Source of the DNA: Butyrivibrio sp. MC2013
Lineage (GTDB): Bacteria > Bacillota > Clostridia > Lachnospirales > Lachnospiraceae
NCBI RefSeq assembly: GCF_000424585.1
Contig: NZ_AUKE01000009.1
Location: 86,253-150,252 of the forward strand
Reading direction: 5' to 3'
DNA length: 64,000 nucleotides
Part shown: piece after piece, positions 53,092 to 61,037 of the stretch
How the letters are laid out: the number at the start of each line of letters is the position of its first letter
How positions within the stretch are numbered: position 1 is the stretch's first letter
The notes under the pieces: model-generated
Database searches by the model: none
Told to the model about the DNA's origin: nothing
Seen by the model: the letters and a program-made list of their open reading frames with translations, nothing else
Translations under genes and position numbers: made by a program

Positions 53092-55035
53092 ATGAAAAGA
53101 ATTGGAATCATGATAGCCAATATTTCATCTGTCTACGCAATGGACCTGCTGGCGAGTATCTTTGATCATGCCGGTAAGAAGGGTGTGCAGGTATTTGTCT
53201 TTGCAGGAACACACACCAATGGCTTTCTAAGGTCTCTGAACGATTCTGCCATTAAATATACCAATTACAATTATCAATGCAATGTTGTCTATGATTACTA
53301 TAAATTCTGCAATCTTGATGCCATTATAGTCAGCGCAGGTACTTTCTCGGGTTTTCTCTATGGCAAGACCCTGACACAGTTTCTGGAGAGCTTTGGCGAT
53401 ATTCCCATTGTAGTAACAGAACAGGAAAATGATGTAAGTAAGTATTCTATTGTCAGGACAGATAATTATGCCAGCCAGTATCAGCTCTGTGAGCATCTGA
53501 TCCGGGAGAGAGGCTGCAAGAAGATCCTCATTCTGGCAGGCCCTGAAAATAACGATGATGCTATCGAAAGATTGACTGCTATTAAGGATTGCATCAGGGA
53601 CAATGGTCTGGAATTTACAGATGAGATGCTGGAGTATGGTGACTTTTCTCCCGGCGTACAGGAGCAGGCTACAAGGCTCCTTGCTCATAATATGGATGCG
53701 GATGCTGTCATGTGCGGTAATGACCTGATGGCAGAAGCTGTTTATAAGGTTTGCAGTAATATTGGCTTAAAGGTTGGCAAGGACATAATAGTAACAGGCT
53801 TTGACGATGCTGCTGTATGTACGCAGCTAAGTCCCACTCTTACTACTGTTGGCCAGGATATAGATAAGATCGCAGAGACTGCCCTTGATCTGGCAATAGA
53901 ACTGATAGGAGGCGGAGAACATAGGGCGCTGAAGATTCCATCCAAGGTCATACTAAGAGGGTCGTCCAGCCGTCTGGAGTGCTTTGATCCGGAATTCTTT
54001 ACCAATTCACTTCAGGCTGCAAATGATAAATATGATCTGCTGCTCAAGCAGGTATTCCTTATCTCTAATATCAGCCATGATATGCTGCTCAATGTAGATG
54101 ACGAGAGAGCTTTCTATGCTTCAGCTGCAGAGAAGCTGGTAAGTCTGGGTTGTAATTATGCCTGGATGATGCTCATGGAAGAGCCAAAGGCCAGGGAAGC
54201 AACAGAGGTCTGGGAATGTCCTGATGAGCTATATATGGTCATCAAGATTGAGGACAGCATACCTGAGGTATTCTGTAAACATGATGACATCAGGATCAAC
54301 CAGGAGATAGGTATAGGGCATTTCAGAAATGCCGCCGAGGATACCCTCTTTGATACTTCCGGAGGTAAGACTCTATTTCCTATTTTCTCCGGTGCTATGC
54401 AGTATGGCCTCCTGATGGTAGATTCCAATGCGGATATGATGTATCCCATCCAGCTGGCTATCAGCCAGATCGCAACTGCCATGACCTACTATACTCAGCA
54501 CAATGAGATAGTGGAGCACAGCGTGCAGCTGGAAGGTGATTCCATGACAGATGACCTGACACAGATGCTCAATACCAGAGGTATCTCACAGGCCATGGAG
54601 AGATATGCATCCTTTATGGCAGATTCCGAGCCTTCCATGAGACTGCTGGTGGTAGAGCTCAATAATCTCAAGGAGATCAGGGATAAGAAGGGCCATGATG
54701 AAGGTGATGTTGCCATCCTGACTATGGCAGAGGCGCTAAGCTCAGTATTTATGGGCGATCACTATATGGTAGCCCACGTGGGTGATGATGAGTTTGCTAT
54801 CATAGTAATGGATTCATACTATGAATCTCCTGAGGAAGAAAGAGAGAGGCTGGAGGATTATTGTGATACTCTTAACCAGGATATCTTCAGAGAATATTAT
54901 ATAGAGCCGGTTATAGGATATCTGGATTTCGTCCTTAGGGAAGATACCAAGGTAGAAGACCTGATCAAAGAGGCCGAGATGACTCTGGCTGAGGATAGGA
55001 AGAACAGAAGAAACAGTGCAATGAAGGAGTTCTGA
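53092..55035 (+). CDS. LacI-type sensor domain joined to a degenerate GGDEF domain
   Basis: A 647-aa protein. Residues 1-305 are a periplasmic-binding/LacI-like sugar sensor fold without the N-terminal HTH and without a signal peptide, so it works in the cytoplasm. A middle GAF-like region (about 310-480) leads to a C-terminal diguanylate-cyclase fold. The signature at 564-568 reads GDDEF instead of GGDEF, and the preceding arginine is a histidine, so activity is doubtful; it may bind rather than make c-di-GMP. It likely links sugar or metabolite sensing to c-di-GMP or to a partner protein, perhaps connected with the glucanase upstream. Confidence 0.82.
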   Translation: MKRIGIMIANISSVYAMDLLASIFDHAGKKGVQVFVFAGTHTNGFLRSLNDSAIKYTNYNYQCNVVYDYYKFCNLDAIIVSAGTFSGFLYGKTLTQFLESFGDIPIVVTEQENDVSKYSIVRTDNYASQYQLCEHLIRERGCKKILILAGPENNDDAIERLTAIKDCIRDNGLEFTDEMLEYGDFSPGVQEQATRLLAHNMDADAVMCGNDLMAEAVYKVCSNIGLKVGKDIIVTGFDDAAVCTQLSPTLTTVGQDIDKIAETALDLAIELIGGGEHRALKIPSKVILRGSSSRLECFDPEFFTNSLQAANDKYDLLLKQVFLISNISHDMLLNVDDERAFYASAAEKLVSLGCNYAWMMLMEEPKAREATEVWECPDELYMVIKIEDSIPEVFCKHDDIRINQEIGIGHFRNAAEDTLFDTSGGKTLFPIFSGAMQYGLLMVDSNADMMYPIQLAISQIATAMTYYTQHNEIVEHSVQLEGDSMTDDLTQMLNTRGISQAMERYASFMADSEPSMRLLVVELNNLKEIRDKKGHDEGDVAILTMAEALSSVFMGDHYMVAHVGDDEFAIIVMDSYYESPEEERERLEDYCDTLNQDIFREYYIEPVIGYLDFVLREDTKVEDLIKEAEMTLAEDRKNRRNSAMKEF

Positions 55036-55128
55036 TGCACTTAAAGTAAATGGAAAACTTAAAGTTAATGGAAAAATTTTGGTTTCTTGCAAACACTGCA
55101 AAATAGCTGCTTTATAAAGAGATAAAAA

Positions 55129-55170
55129 CTCTCCGGGACTGATTTTTATCAGTTCCGGGGAGCTTTGTTT
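55129..55170 (+). terminator. Terminator after the LacI/GGDEF gene
   Basis: CTCCGGGACTGAT (from 55131) pairs imperfectly with ATCAGTTCCGGGGAG (55148-55162) and is followed by CTTTGTTT. Confidence 0.75.
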
Positions 55171-55234
55171 GGAAAATGCAAATATGATATATGTATTTGC
55201 TTTATAAAATAAAGATAGAAAAGCTTATATGGGA

Positions 55235-57148
55235 TCAGCCTTTGTCAGGTGGATTCAGTACTCCGGGGCGGGTGACCTCCAATATGTTCTGTAGGCACAA
55301 AAGTGTTATCAGGTGATTTTGTCTGTAGGAAAAAGATCTGTCATTGTCAGATACCGGTTCTTTGCACCATCTTTCTACTTCTTCCATATCAAGGTATTTA
55401 CTCCAAAAGTCCTTATCCAGGTGAGAATATACATACTCTTTGCTTTCCTGGAACTTAGCAGCATAATCAGGATCAGGTTTGGCACTGTTCCTGCTTGGAG
55501 CTGTTTTATCTTTTACCCTAAAGAGGGAAACAGGCATCATATCTCTGAAGGCGTCTCTGAAAACGTAGCGGTTAAGGCGTCCCTTGAGGAAGAGATACCT
55601 GGGAATGCCCAGGGCATAATCTATGGCTCTGTGATCTGTATAGGGAAAAATATATCTTACATTGCAATAGGCTCCCCATAGAGCTGTATTGTCAAGTCTG
55701 TCCCTGCTTCCTCCGCCTTCGATGTACTTGGCTGAATCATAAAGGAATGTAAATATAGGATAATCCTCTCCTGTGTATTTGCTTCTTAATGAGGAACTCA
55801 GGACCTCCGGATCGGCATCTATCCCTTCGCAAGGTGCTTTCATAAGTCTTGCTGTAACAAAGAGATTTTCATATATTTTCTTTAATGTAGATAGGACCCT
55901 ATGCTTTTGACCATGGGTCGTAGAGAACATATATCTCAAATAGTGGTAGTACTCATGGTTATAGAACATCTCATAGGGATCGGATCTGTGACTTACTCCC
56001 TCGTCACCTGCGTGACCGGAAAAAACAACTCTTGCTCCATTATGGGAAATGAACTCCGAGGTATACATCAGCTGATGGGTGTTCATATAAGGAGGAAGAC
56101 AGTAAGTGATAACATTCATATCACGGGGATTTCTTGGTGCTCCGATTTTTTCCAGATTTTCCAGCATATTACTCTTAAGGCCCTGAGTCTGATTGATATA
56201 ATTGCAAGTGATCTTTTCCTGCTTGCATATATCTTCGATGATAAGCCTCTCGTCTCTTTTAGCCATGGGGAGAATGCTTGTGTCCGGAGTCCAGGAGAAA
56301 TACAGGCATTCTCTCTTCTGGCGGCTTATGAGAAGGTCTATCACGCCGGAATCTATTCCGCCGGATAACTCTGCACCTATTAGACCGGGAACTGCATTTA
56401 ATCTTATATTTACTGCATCGCTTATAATATCTCTAAGGCCCTTTGTATATTCCTGCCTGTTTTTGCGGCGTACCTTTACTTGTCCCGGCTTCCAGTAAAT
56501 GCTTTCTATAGGAGCATTAGCTTCATTTGATGAGAAAGTAATATAAGAAGCGGGTCTTACACAGTAAATATGCTCAAACTCGGTTGCGGTAGCAGAGAGG
56601 ATATTCTTGGCTGCCATAAGTCCGTATATCCATTTGTCGGAGATAGTTCTGTCTACACCCGGCACTGACAGCAGTCCTCTGATGTCTGTTGAAAAAGCAG
56701 TAAAATCCTTATCTGAATAGTAGAATAGGGGTCTTACACCCATGTGATCCCTGAATAAGGTCAGAGTCTTCTTCTTTGTGTCATATATAGCGCCGCTAAA
56801 ATCGCCATTTGCCTTAGATAAAGCTGAATAGCCAAATTTTAATATGTATTTGACCAGCAGTTCTTCGTCTGAAATGGCAGATGGATCGATCCCGCATTTA
56901 TCGGCAATCTCAGATCTGTTATATAATACAACGTCTACTACTGCTTTTATGTTGCCGCTCTCTATCACAGCATCCCCCGGAATGGGAGCGCTTGTAAAAT
57001 GCTCAAGACAGCAAAATAAAGCACATTCATCATCTGACCACTTGGAATATCCTTCTTTGCCATAGGCAAGATTCCAGCTTTTGGCATATAAAGCATTTGA
57101 ATATGTATCTTTAGCGTTCTTATTTATGATTCCGAATATACCACTCAT
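55235..57148 (-). CDS. Asparagine-synthetase-like enzyme, candidate lasso-peptide cyclase
   Basis: A 637-aa protein of the AsnB fold. The N-terminal glutaminase-like half starts M-S-G-I-F-G-I, so the Ntn nucleophile Cys2 of true asparagine synthetase is Ser. The C-terminal synthetase half keeps the PP-loop SGGIDS (262-267) and later VFSGHAGDEG. Loss of Cys2 with an intact adenylation site is typical of lasso-peptide cyclases, which activate an Asp/Glu side chain and form an isopeptide bond. Immediately upstream on the same strand lie a precursor-like gene and an HprK-like kinase gene. Ribosome binding site AAGGAAG. No RRE, protease or exporter gene follows. Confidence 0.75.
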   Translation of the reverse strand: MSGIFGIINKNAKDTYSNALYAKSWNLAYGKEGYSKWSDDECALFCCLEHFTSAPIPGDAVIESGNIKAVVDVVLYNRSEIADKCGIDPSAISDEELLVKYILKFGYSALSKANGDFSGAIYDTKKKTLTLFRDHMGVRPLFYYSDKDFTAFSTDIRGLLSVPGVDRTISDKWIYGLMAAKNILSATATEFEHIYCVRPASYITFSSNEANAPIESIYWKPGQVKVRRKNRQEYTKGLRDIISDAVNIRLNAVPGLIGAELSGGIDSGVIDLLISRQKRECLYFSWTPDTSILPMAKRDERLIIEDICKQEKITCNYINQTQGLKSNMLENLEKIGAPRNPRDMNVITYCLPPYMNTHQLMYTSEFISHNGARVVFSGHAGDEGVSHRSDPYEMFYNHEYYHYLRYMFSTTHGQKHRVLSTLKKIYENLFVTARLMKAPCEGIDADPEVLSSSLRSKYTGEDYPIFTFLYDSAKYIEGGGSRDRLDNTALWGAYCNVRYIFPYTDHRAIDYALGIPRYLFLKGRLNRYVFRDAFRDMMPVSLFRVKDKTAPSRNSAKPDPDYAAKFQESKEYVYSHLDKDFWSKYLDMEEVERWCKEPVSDNDRSFSYRQNHLITLLCLQNILEVTRPGVLNPPDKG

Positions 57149-57184
57149 ATATGATCTTCCTTGTATAAATAATTAAATAAAATA

Positions 57185-57214
57185 AAAAAGACCAATGCAG
57201 CGCATCGGCCTTTT
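57185..57214 (-). terminator. Attenuator-type hairpin between precursor and cyclase genes
   Basis: On the minus strand GGCCGATGC (57210-57202) pairs with GCATTGGTC (57198-57190) through G-T pairs and is followed by TTTTTTATT. It lies after the precursor stop and would give more precursor than cyclase mRNA. Confidence 0.75.
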
Positions 57215-57232
57215 AGTACCTGCTATAAGCAA

Positions 57233-57436
57233 TTATGAATGCTGATTTTCAGGATCGTCAGGTGTGCCAGACTCTTCGTGCTCACCGCAATCAGGAGTAA
57301 GTGCATCAATGATCTCACCGATGATAATGCCTGCTATAGGATTTGTCAGGCATCCTTCCTTGAGTGCAGGAATAACTCCATAAGCTGTTTCAGCAATCTC
57401 AAGAGTTGCGATTTCAGGGCTCTCCCATTTCTTCAT
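57233..57436 (-). CDS. Candidate ribosomal peptide precursor (lasso-like), 67 aa
   Basis: The frame opens at 57478, but CGGAGGATATT fits ATG 57436. The N-terminus MKKWESPEIATLEIAET resembles Firmicute lasso leaders (aromatic-x-x-P-x-(I/L)-x-x-L, then T17). If the core starts two residues after T17, Y19 and E27 would close a 9-membered ring; G20 to E27 would give eight. Two Cys (C29, C50) and a Gly/Ile-rich middle follow. The tail is acidic, Pro-rich and ends in Ser67, like the C-terminal Ser phosphorylated in paeninodin-type peptides. The predicted core (about 48 aa) is far longer than known lassos. Its place between kinase and cyclase supports a precursor role. Confidence 0.65.
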   Translation of the reverse strand: MKKWESPEIATLEIAETAYGVIPALKEGCLTNPIAGIIIGEIIDALTPDCGEHEESGTPDDPENQHS

Positions 57437-57465
57437 TGTAATATCCTCCGAATAATATAGTTTTA

Positions 57466-57482
57466 TGTCATGTGACATTATA
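57466..57482 (-). promoter_or_regulatory. -10 element and small palindrome upstream of the precursor gene
   Basis: On the minus strand a perfect TATAAT lies at 57482-57477, about 40 bp before the precursor ATG. TGTCA-TG-TGACA (57466-57477) abuts it and could be an operator. No convincing -35 was found. Confidence 0.5.
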
Positions 57483-57565
57483 TAGTCTAGCTGATAACAA
57501 AAGTCCGTTCAATAATTGTTGCAAAACTGTAATAATTTCATAATTTTTAGTTTCCCTAAAAGACT

Positions 57566-58450
57566 TTAACTATTAAATATGAGTTTTTCAATGTCCGGAA
57601 GGCTGTTGCCTTCAGAGGGTCTTATTATAGCAGATATGGGAAAGCCTGATGCGGCTTTCAGGCACTCATTCATAAGCGCGGGTTCTTTTTGCCAGTCGCC
57701 TCTTAGCCTTGATAGGAACAGGTTTGAGGAAAAAGCAAATAGCTTTGAAAGGCCTGTCAATTCTGCACATTTAACTTCGGTTACATCAGCCTTTGATAAT
57801 ATGATCATCCTTGAAACCTTGGCAGGCTCCTTTCGGAAATTGCTCACAGGGACCAGGAACTTGTCCTTTTCTTCATCTATATAGATGGCATTCTCATCTA
57901 TCAGACCTCGCCTATCGGCCTGATCTCTGCAATATTTCTGGTAGGGAAAGGCAGGATAGAGAGTGACGGTATTATCCTCGTTTACTGATATAGCAGCGAT
58001 ATCGTCTGCCATGAGCTCATATCCCCTGTCCAAAAAGAGAGAAGTGACTGTGGACTTGCCGGCTCCCGAAGCTCCTGAGATGATCACGGCGCCTTCATCT
58101 CCATATACGGCGCTGCAGTGAACGGGAAGCATCCCCCTTTGCATGAGGACCATGCTGATGCCGTAGCCTGTCATATAGCTGAGCATATCATAGCCTGTAT
58201 CTGCATCTAATCTGTCATCGTAATAAACTGTGTCGCCGTTTATGGCATATATCCAGCCTGTGGAGTTCATGAGCCAGGACTCATTTGGCCCAAAATCGTA
58301 ATGGGGCTTGTCCTTCTTATCTCTTAGCCATCCTGGAATACCGCCCTTTATAAAACGGATATCCGCCGGGGCATCGGAGTCGTCGGGGAGAAGTTGAAAA
58401 ATAGCTTCGTCGCACTCTAAATGGAGCCCGTAAAAGAGATATTTGTACAT
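57566..58450 (-). CDS. HPr-kinase-like protein (candidate precursor-peptide kinase)
   Basis: A 294-aa protein whose central part is the HprK/PEPCK-like P-loop fold: GASGAGKST at 126-134, a preceding HCSAV (H111) and an ADD pair (149-150) at the metal site. The N-terminus (YKYLFYGLHLECDE) matches the short beta-rich extension of HprK homologues in lasso clusters, which phosphorylate the C-terminal Ser of the precursor. The neighbouring precursor ends in Ser. It is not the HPr kinase of sugar control, which has a different N-terminal domain. It is the first gene of the minus-strand operon; a divergent promoter lies upstream. Confidence 0.75.
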   Translation of the reverse strand: MYKYLFYGLHLECDEAIFQLLPDDSDAPADIRFIKGGIPGWLRDKKDKPHYDFGPNESWLMNSTGWIYAINGDTVYYDDRLDADTGYDMLSYMTGYGISMVLMQRGMLPVHCSAVYGDEGAVIISGASGAGKSTVTSLFLDRGYELMADDIAAISVNEDNTVTLYPAFPYQKYCRDQADRRGLIDENAIYIDEEKDKFLVPVSNFRKEPAKVSRMIILSKADVTEVKCAELTGLSKLFAFSSNLFLSRLRGDWQKEPALMNECLKAASGFPISAIIRPSEGNSLPDIEKLIFNS

Positions 58451-58532
58451 TTGCCTATTACCTTTCTATATTGCATGGTAAAATTGCACAATTTGATGTA
58501 GGTAATTTTGTTATATTTGTATATTTTCTGTA

Positions 58533-58560
58533 TTGTTATTCCCTTTATTCGGAATATAAT
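58533..58560 (+). promoter_or_regulatory. Promoter of the 35-aa peptide gene
   Basis: TTGTTA (58533-58538), a 16-bp spacer and a perfect TATAAT (58555-58560), 50 bp before the ATG and divergent from the kinase gene. Confidence 0.75.
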
Positions 58561-58609
58561 AAAGTCCTGAAGGAACAGTGAACTACCCAAATAAAGGAGA
58601 TATATAACT

Positions 58610-58717
58610 ATGAAGACAATTTTTGGTTTTGTTAAGAACATTTTTGCTGCTGATGAAGGAATCTGCTGCATCGATAAGAATGAGCAGCTGCTTACACCTT
58701 TCTTTGGCAAGCAGTAA
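58610..58717 (+). CDS. 35-aa peptide, possible RiPP precursor or signal peptide
   Basis: A short frame with its own complete unit: promoter 58533-58560, AAAGGAG (58593-58599) 10 bp before ATG 58610, stop TAA 58715-58717 and a terminator 54 bp later. The peptide begins MKTIFGFVKNIF, continues AADEGICCIDKNE and ends TPFFGKQ, so it has a basic-aromatic N-terminal helix, a Cys-Cys pair and a hydrophobic C-terminal part. No homologue is recognised. It lies between a kinase/cyclase peptide operon and a radical-SAM peptide operon, so a second precursor, a pheromone or an antimicrobial peptide are all possible. Confidence 0.6.
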   Translation: MKTIFGFVKNIFAADEGICCIDKNEQLLTPFFGKQ

Positions 58718-58770
58718 AAGTATATCATAGCATTGTAAAAAACTAAATATCATCCGGATATATAGTTTTA

Positions 58771-58811
58771 AAGGCTTCCAAAGGCACCCCCCCGCCGAAG
58801 GAAGCTTTTTT
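58771..58811 (+). terminator. Terminator of the 35-aa peptide gene
   Basis: AAGGCTTCC (58771-58779) pairs with GGAAGCTTT (58800-58808) with one G-T pair and a T-run follows. The loop is C-rich. Confidence 0.8.
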
Positions 58812-58976
58812 CATGCTTTTTTTAAGGATTTCGAGATCGAATTCTTAAATGAAGAGATCATGACAAGACATGACCATTCATGTTTTTAGGTATATGTTTT
58901 ATAGATATCGGGCTTCTCATCAGGCAAATCGTGTTTGTGAAGACGCATAAACACTGAACTTTACTTGCTTTTTGTA

Positions 58977-59004
58977 TTGAATTTCTTCTCATATCTGGTA
59001 TAAT
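58977..59004 (+). promoter_or_regulatory. Promoter of the transposase gene
   Basis: TTGAAT (58977-58982), a 16-bp spacer and TATAAT (58999-59004), 35 bp before the transposase start. Confidence 0.7.
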
Positions 59005-59017
59005 AAATTTAGGGATA

Positions 59018-60536
59018 TTACCGATATGAGGAGGAGCATATGTCAGAGTGTAGGATACCTGAAAACGTAAAGTGTTATCGTCCAGAACCGTGTACCGAAA
59101 TCAAACTTATCAGCGGGCACTATTATGTATACAGATACAGCGCAGTTCAGCTTGCCAGTGGAAGGTGGGGCAAGAAATCCGGACCTTGCATAGGCTCAAT
59201 CATCCCGGGCATCGGGTTCAAGCCAAACAAGAACTATCTGGAATCAGACGCCTCTGACAGCATCACAGTTTTGGAATATGGTCAGTATGCTTTTATTGAG
59301 GATGTTGCCAAATCGGTAAAGCATGATCTGGAGCAATGTTTTCCTCTCGATAAAGCAGCACAGATTTTTTCATATGCGGTAATCCTCTACGCTAATGGTT
59401 TTGTTCACGTTGATCAGGTTCAACGTATATATGAGCAGACCTGGCTGCCAGTTGAGTATAAAGACTACACCTTTAAAATGGGCCGCAGTGCCCTCGACAC
59501 CTTACTTGATGATCTGGGAAGAAAGACTACCCGTGTTAAAGCATATGAGCAGCAGTGTGTCGATTCATCAATGAAGAAGATAGCTATCGACGGACATGCA
59601 ATACGTTCATGCTCTGATGATAATGATCTTGGCGAGGGTGGATATAAATTCAAAAAGCTTGGTGAAGATCAGGTAAATCTCCTGATGGGGTATGACATCA
59701 ATACTGACAAACCGTTGTTTGCAAGAATGTATCGTGGTTCGTGTAATGACAAAGCAACTATCCCGGATCTGGCTGAATACCTTGATTACTCAGGCATACA
59801 GTTCATTGTCGATCGAGGATTTTACAGCAAGAAAAACCTTGAACTGCTTTCATCCAATGGAAACTCGTATATTATTCCTGTTCCTACAAACACAAATGTA
59901 TTCAAGAATGTAATGACAGGAAGAAAGTACACAAGCTCTTTTTATTACTCATCCGGAAAGAAACATTCCCGTATCGAATTCTGGATGAAAAAGATATCAG
60001 ATACAGAGAAAATCTATGTTTACCGAGATATAGATGAGAATGAAAAGTGTCGGTATAACTATCAGCATTGCATGGAGCTTGGCAAAAGCGGTTACACTCC
60101 TGAAGGTTATGAAAAAGCCAAGGATCATTTTGGAGTGTACGTTCTTCAGACCAGCAGCAAAAAGAAAGCAGAAACCATCTTCAATGATTACAAAAAGCGT
60201 TGGGGCATCGAAACAGTCTATCAGTATCTTAAGAATGAGGCTGATTTCAATGACCTTATGATTCAGGACTATTACAAAGAGCAAGGCTTTTCATTTATTA
60301 TGCTGATAACTGGGCAAATACATCAACAGGTGATGAATGCTGTAAAGATGCTTGATGATAATACAATGTCAGTAAGTGATGTCCTCCTTATGGCTAAGTT
60401 TATGAAAATGGAATTACATGGCACTACATGGAACCTGAAGAACACAAGAAAAAGAGATCTTCAGATTCTCGAAAAAATGAACTTCAAACCGAAACAACTG
60501 ATACCGGCATAAGTGGCTTATGCCTCATATCGGTAA
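59018..60536 (+). mobile_element. Insertion sequence, IS1634/IS4-like; outer ends not resolved
   Basis: The transposase gene is framed by a perfect 14-bp inverted repeat, TTACCGATATGAGG (59018-59031) and CCTCATATCGGTAA (60523-60536). The left copy overlaps the transposase ribosome binding site and lies inside the promoter-transcript region, so it may be a regulatory hairpin rather than the true terminal repeat. The element probably extends further on both sides. Confidence 0.6.
59040..60512 (+). CDS. IS1634-like DDE transposase
   Basis: A full-length 490-aa transposase of the IS4 superfamily. The DDE residues are expected in KKIAIDGHAIRS (first Asp), IQFIVDRGFYSKKN (second Asp) and the Y-x-x-R-W-x-I-E block YKKRWGIETVYQYLK (Glu). 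There is no frameshift or stop, so the copy may be active. AGGAGGAGC precedes ATG 59040. A hairpin GGCATAAG-TGG-CTTATGCC after the stop may terminate it. Confidence 0.88.
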   Translation: MSECRIPENVKCYRPEPCTEIKLISGHYYVYRYSAVQLASGRWGKKSGPCIGSIIPGIGFKPNKNYLESDASDSITVLEYGQYAFIEDVAKSVKHDLEQCFPLDKAAQIFSYAVILYANGFVHVDQVQRIYEQTWLPVEYKDYTFKMGRSALDTLLDDLGRKTTRVKAYEQQCVDSSMKKIAIDGHAIRSCSDDNDLGEGGYKFKKLGEDQVNLLMGYDINTDKPLFARMYRGSCNDKATIPDLAEYLDYSGIQFIVDRGFYSKKNLELLSSNGNSYIIPVPTNTNVFKNVMTGRKYTSSFYYSSGKKHSRIEFWMKKISDTEKIYVYRDIDENEKCRYNYQHCMELGKSGYTPEGYEKAKDHFGVYVLQTSSKKKAETIFNDYKKRWGIETVYQYLKNEADFNDLMIQDYYKEQGFSFIMLITGQIHQQVMNAVKMLDDNTMSVSDVLLMAKFMKMELHGTTWNLKNTRKRDLQILEKMNFKPKQLIPA

Positions 60537-60548
60537 AAACCTGAATGA

Positions 60549-60705
60549 TTATGCTTAAATACCAAAGGGGTCAGAGAATACCTTGAACTGATCTTCACTG
60601 AGATGATGAAGCACCAAGGCGAAGAGAATACCAGCTATATATAACCTTCTCCCCTGGTCAAAGCGTGTCCAGAAGGCCTGCAAACTGCCTCCAGCTAAAT
60701 CATAA
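60549..60705 (+). pseudogene. C-terminal remnant of an IS66-like transposase, frameshifted
   Basis: One frame reads GVREYLELIFTEMMKHQGEE until a stop at 60642. The next frame continues NLLPWSKRVQKACKLPPAKS to TAA 60703-60705. Joined by a 1-nt shift they look like the extreme C-terminus of IS66-family TnpC proteins (tail with EYLELIFTEMPKH and LLPWS). Only this end is left, so the rest was deleted or replaced, perhaps by the IS just upstream. Confidence 0.55.
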
Positions 60706-60742
60706 AAATTTTCAAAGTGCAAAATCTATATGTAATCCCTCG

Positions 60743-60879
60743 GAAGCCGCTAACCACAGCGGCTTTCCTTGTTGGGAGTACCTACGTTTGAGCGTTTACG
60801 TCCTGATTACAGATCAAAGCGCAAAGAGCCTAAACGACGTGGCCGTACACGCAAGCCGCTGACCGAGCGGGAAGTATGA
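60743..60879 (+). pseudogene. Fragment with basic C-terminal tail after a hairpin
   Basis: A terminator-like hairpin AAGCCGCT-AACCAC-AGCGGCTT (60744-60765) is followed by an open frame without start (60754-60879) ending in a very basic tail (EPKRRGRTRKPLTEREV). CGT/CGC arginine codons are unlike the AGA/AGG used nearby. Probably debris of another mobile gene; the family is not recognised. Confidence 0.4.
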
Positions 60880-61037
60880 TATGGACTTTTTAGTATAAAT
60901 TGTTGTAAAATTCATGGTGATAAATATTCAATGAGTACATTTGGGAGATTGTTATTTTATTCTTATATTAACGCATAATTATTTAGTGGAACAAAATGTC
61001 TCTATAAATGTCACTATTATTGCAGAGTAGTTTGACT
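60880..61037. other. AT-rich intergenic region downstream of the S41 protease gene
   Basis: No gene, promoter or clear terminator was recognised between the IS debris and the end of the minus-strand operon. Confidence 0.4.

Noticed and set aside
58610..58717. Flp-pilin-like reading of the 35-aa peptide (FVKN...DEG)
   Set aside because: The hydrophobic segment after the processing site that pilins need is missing and the peptide is too short.
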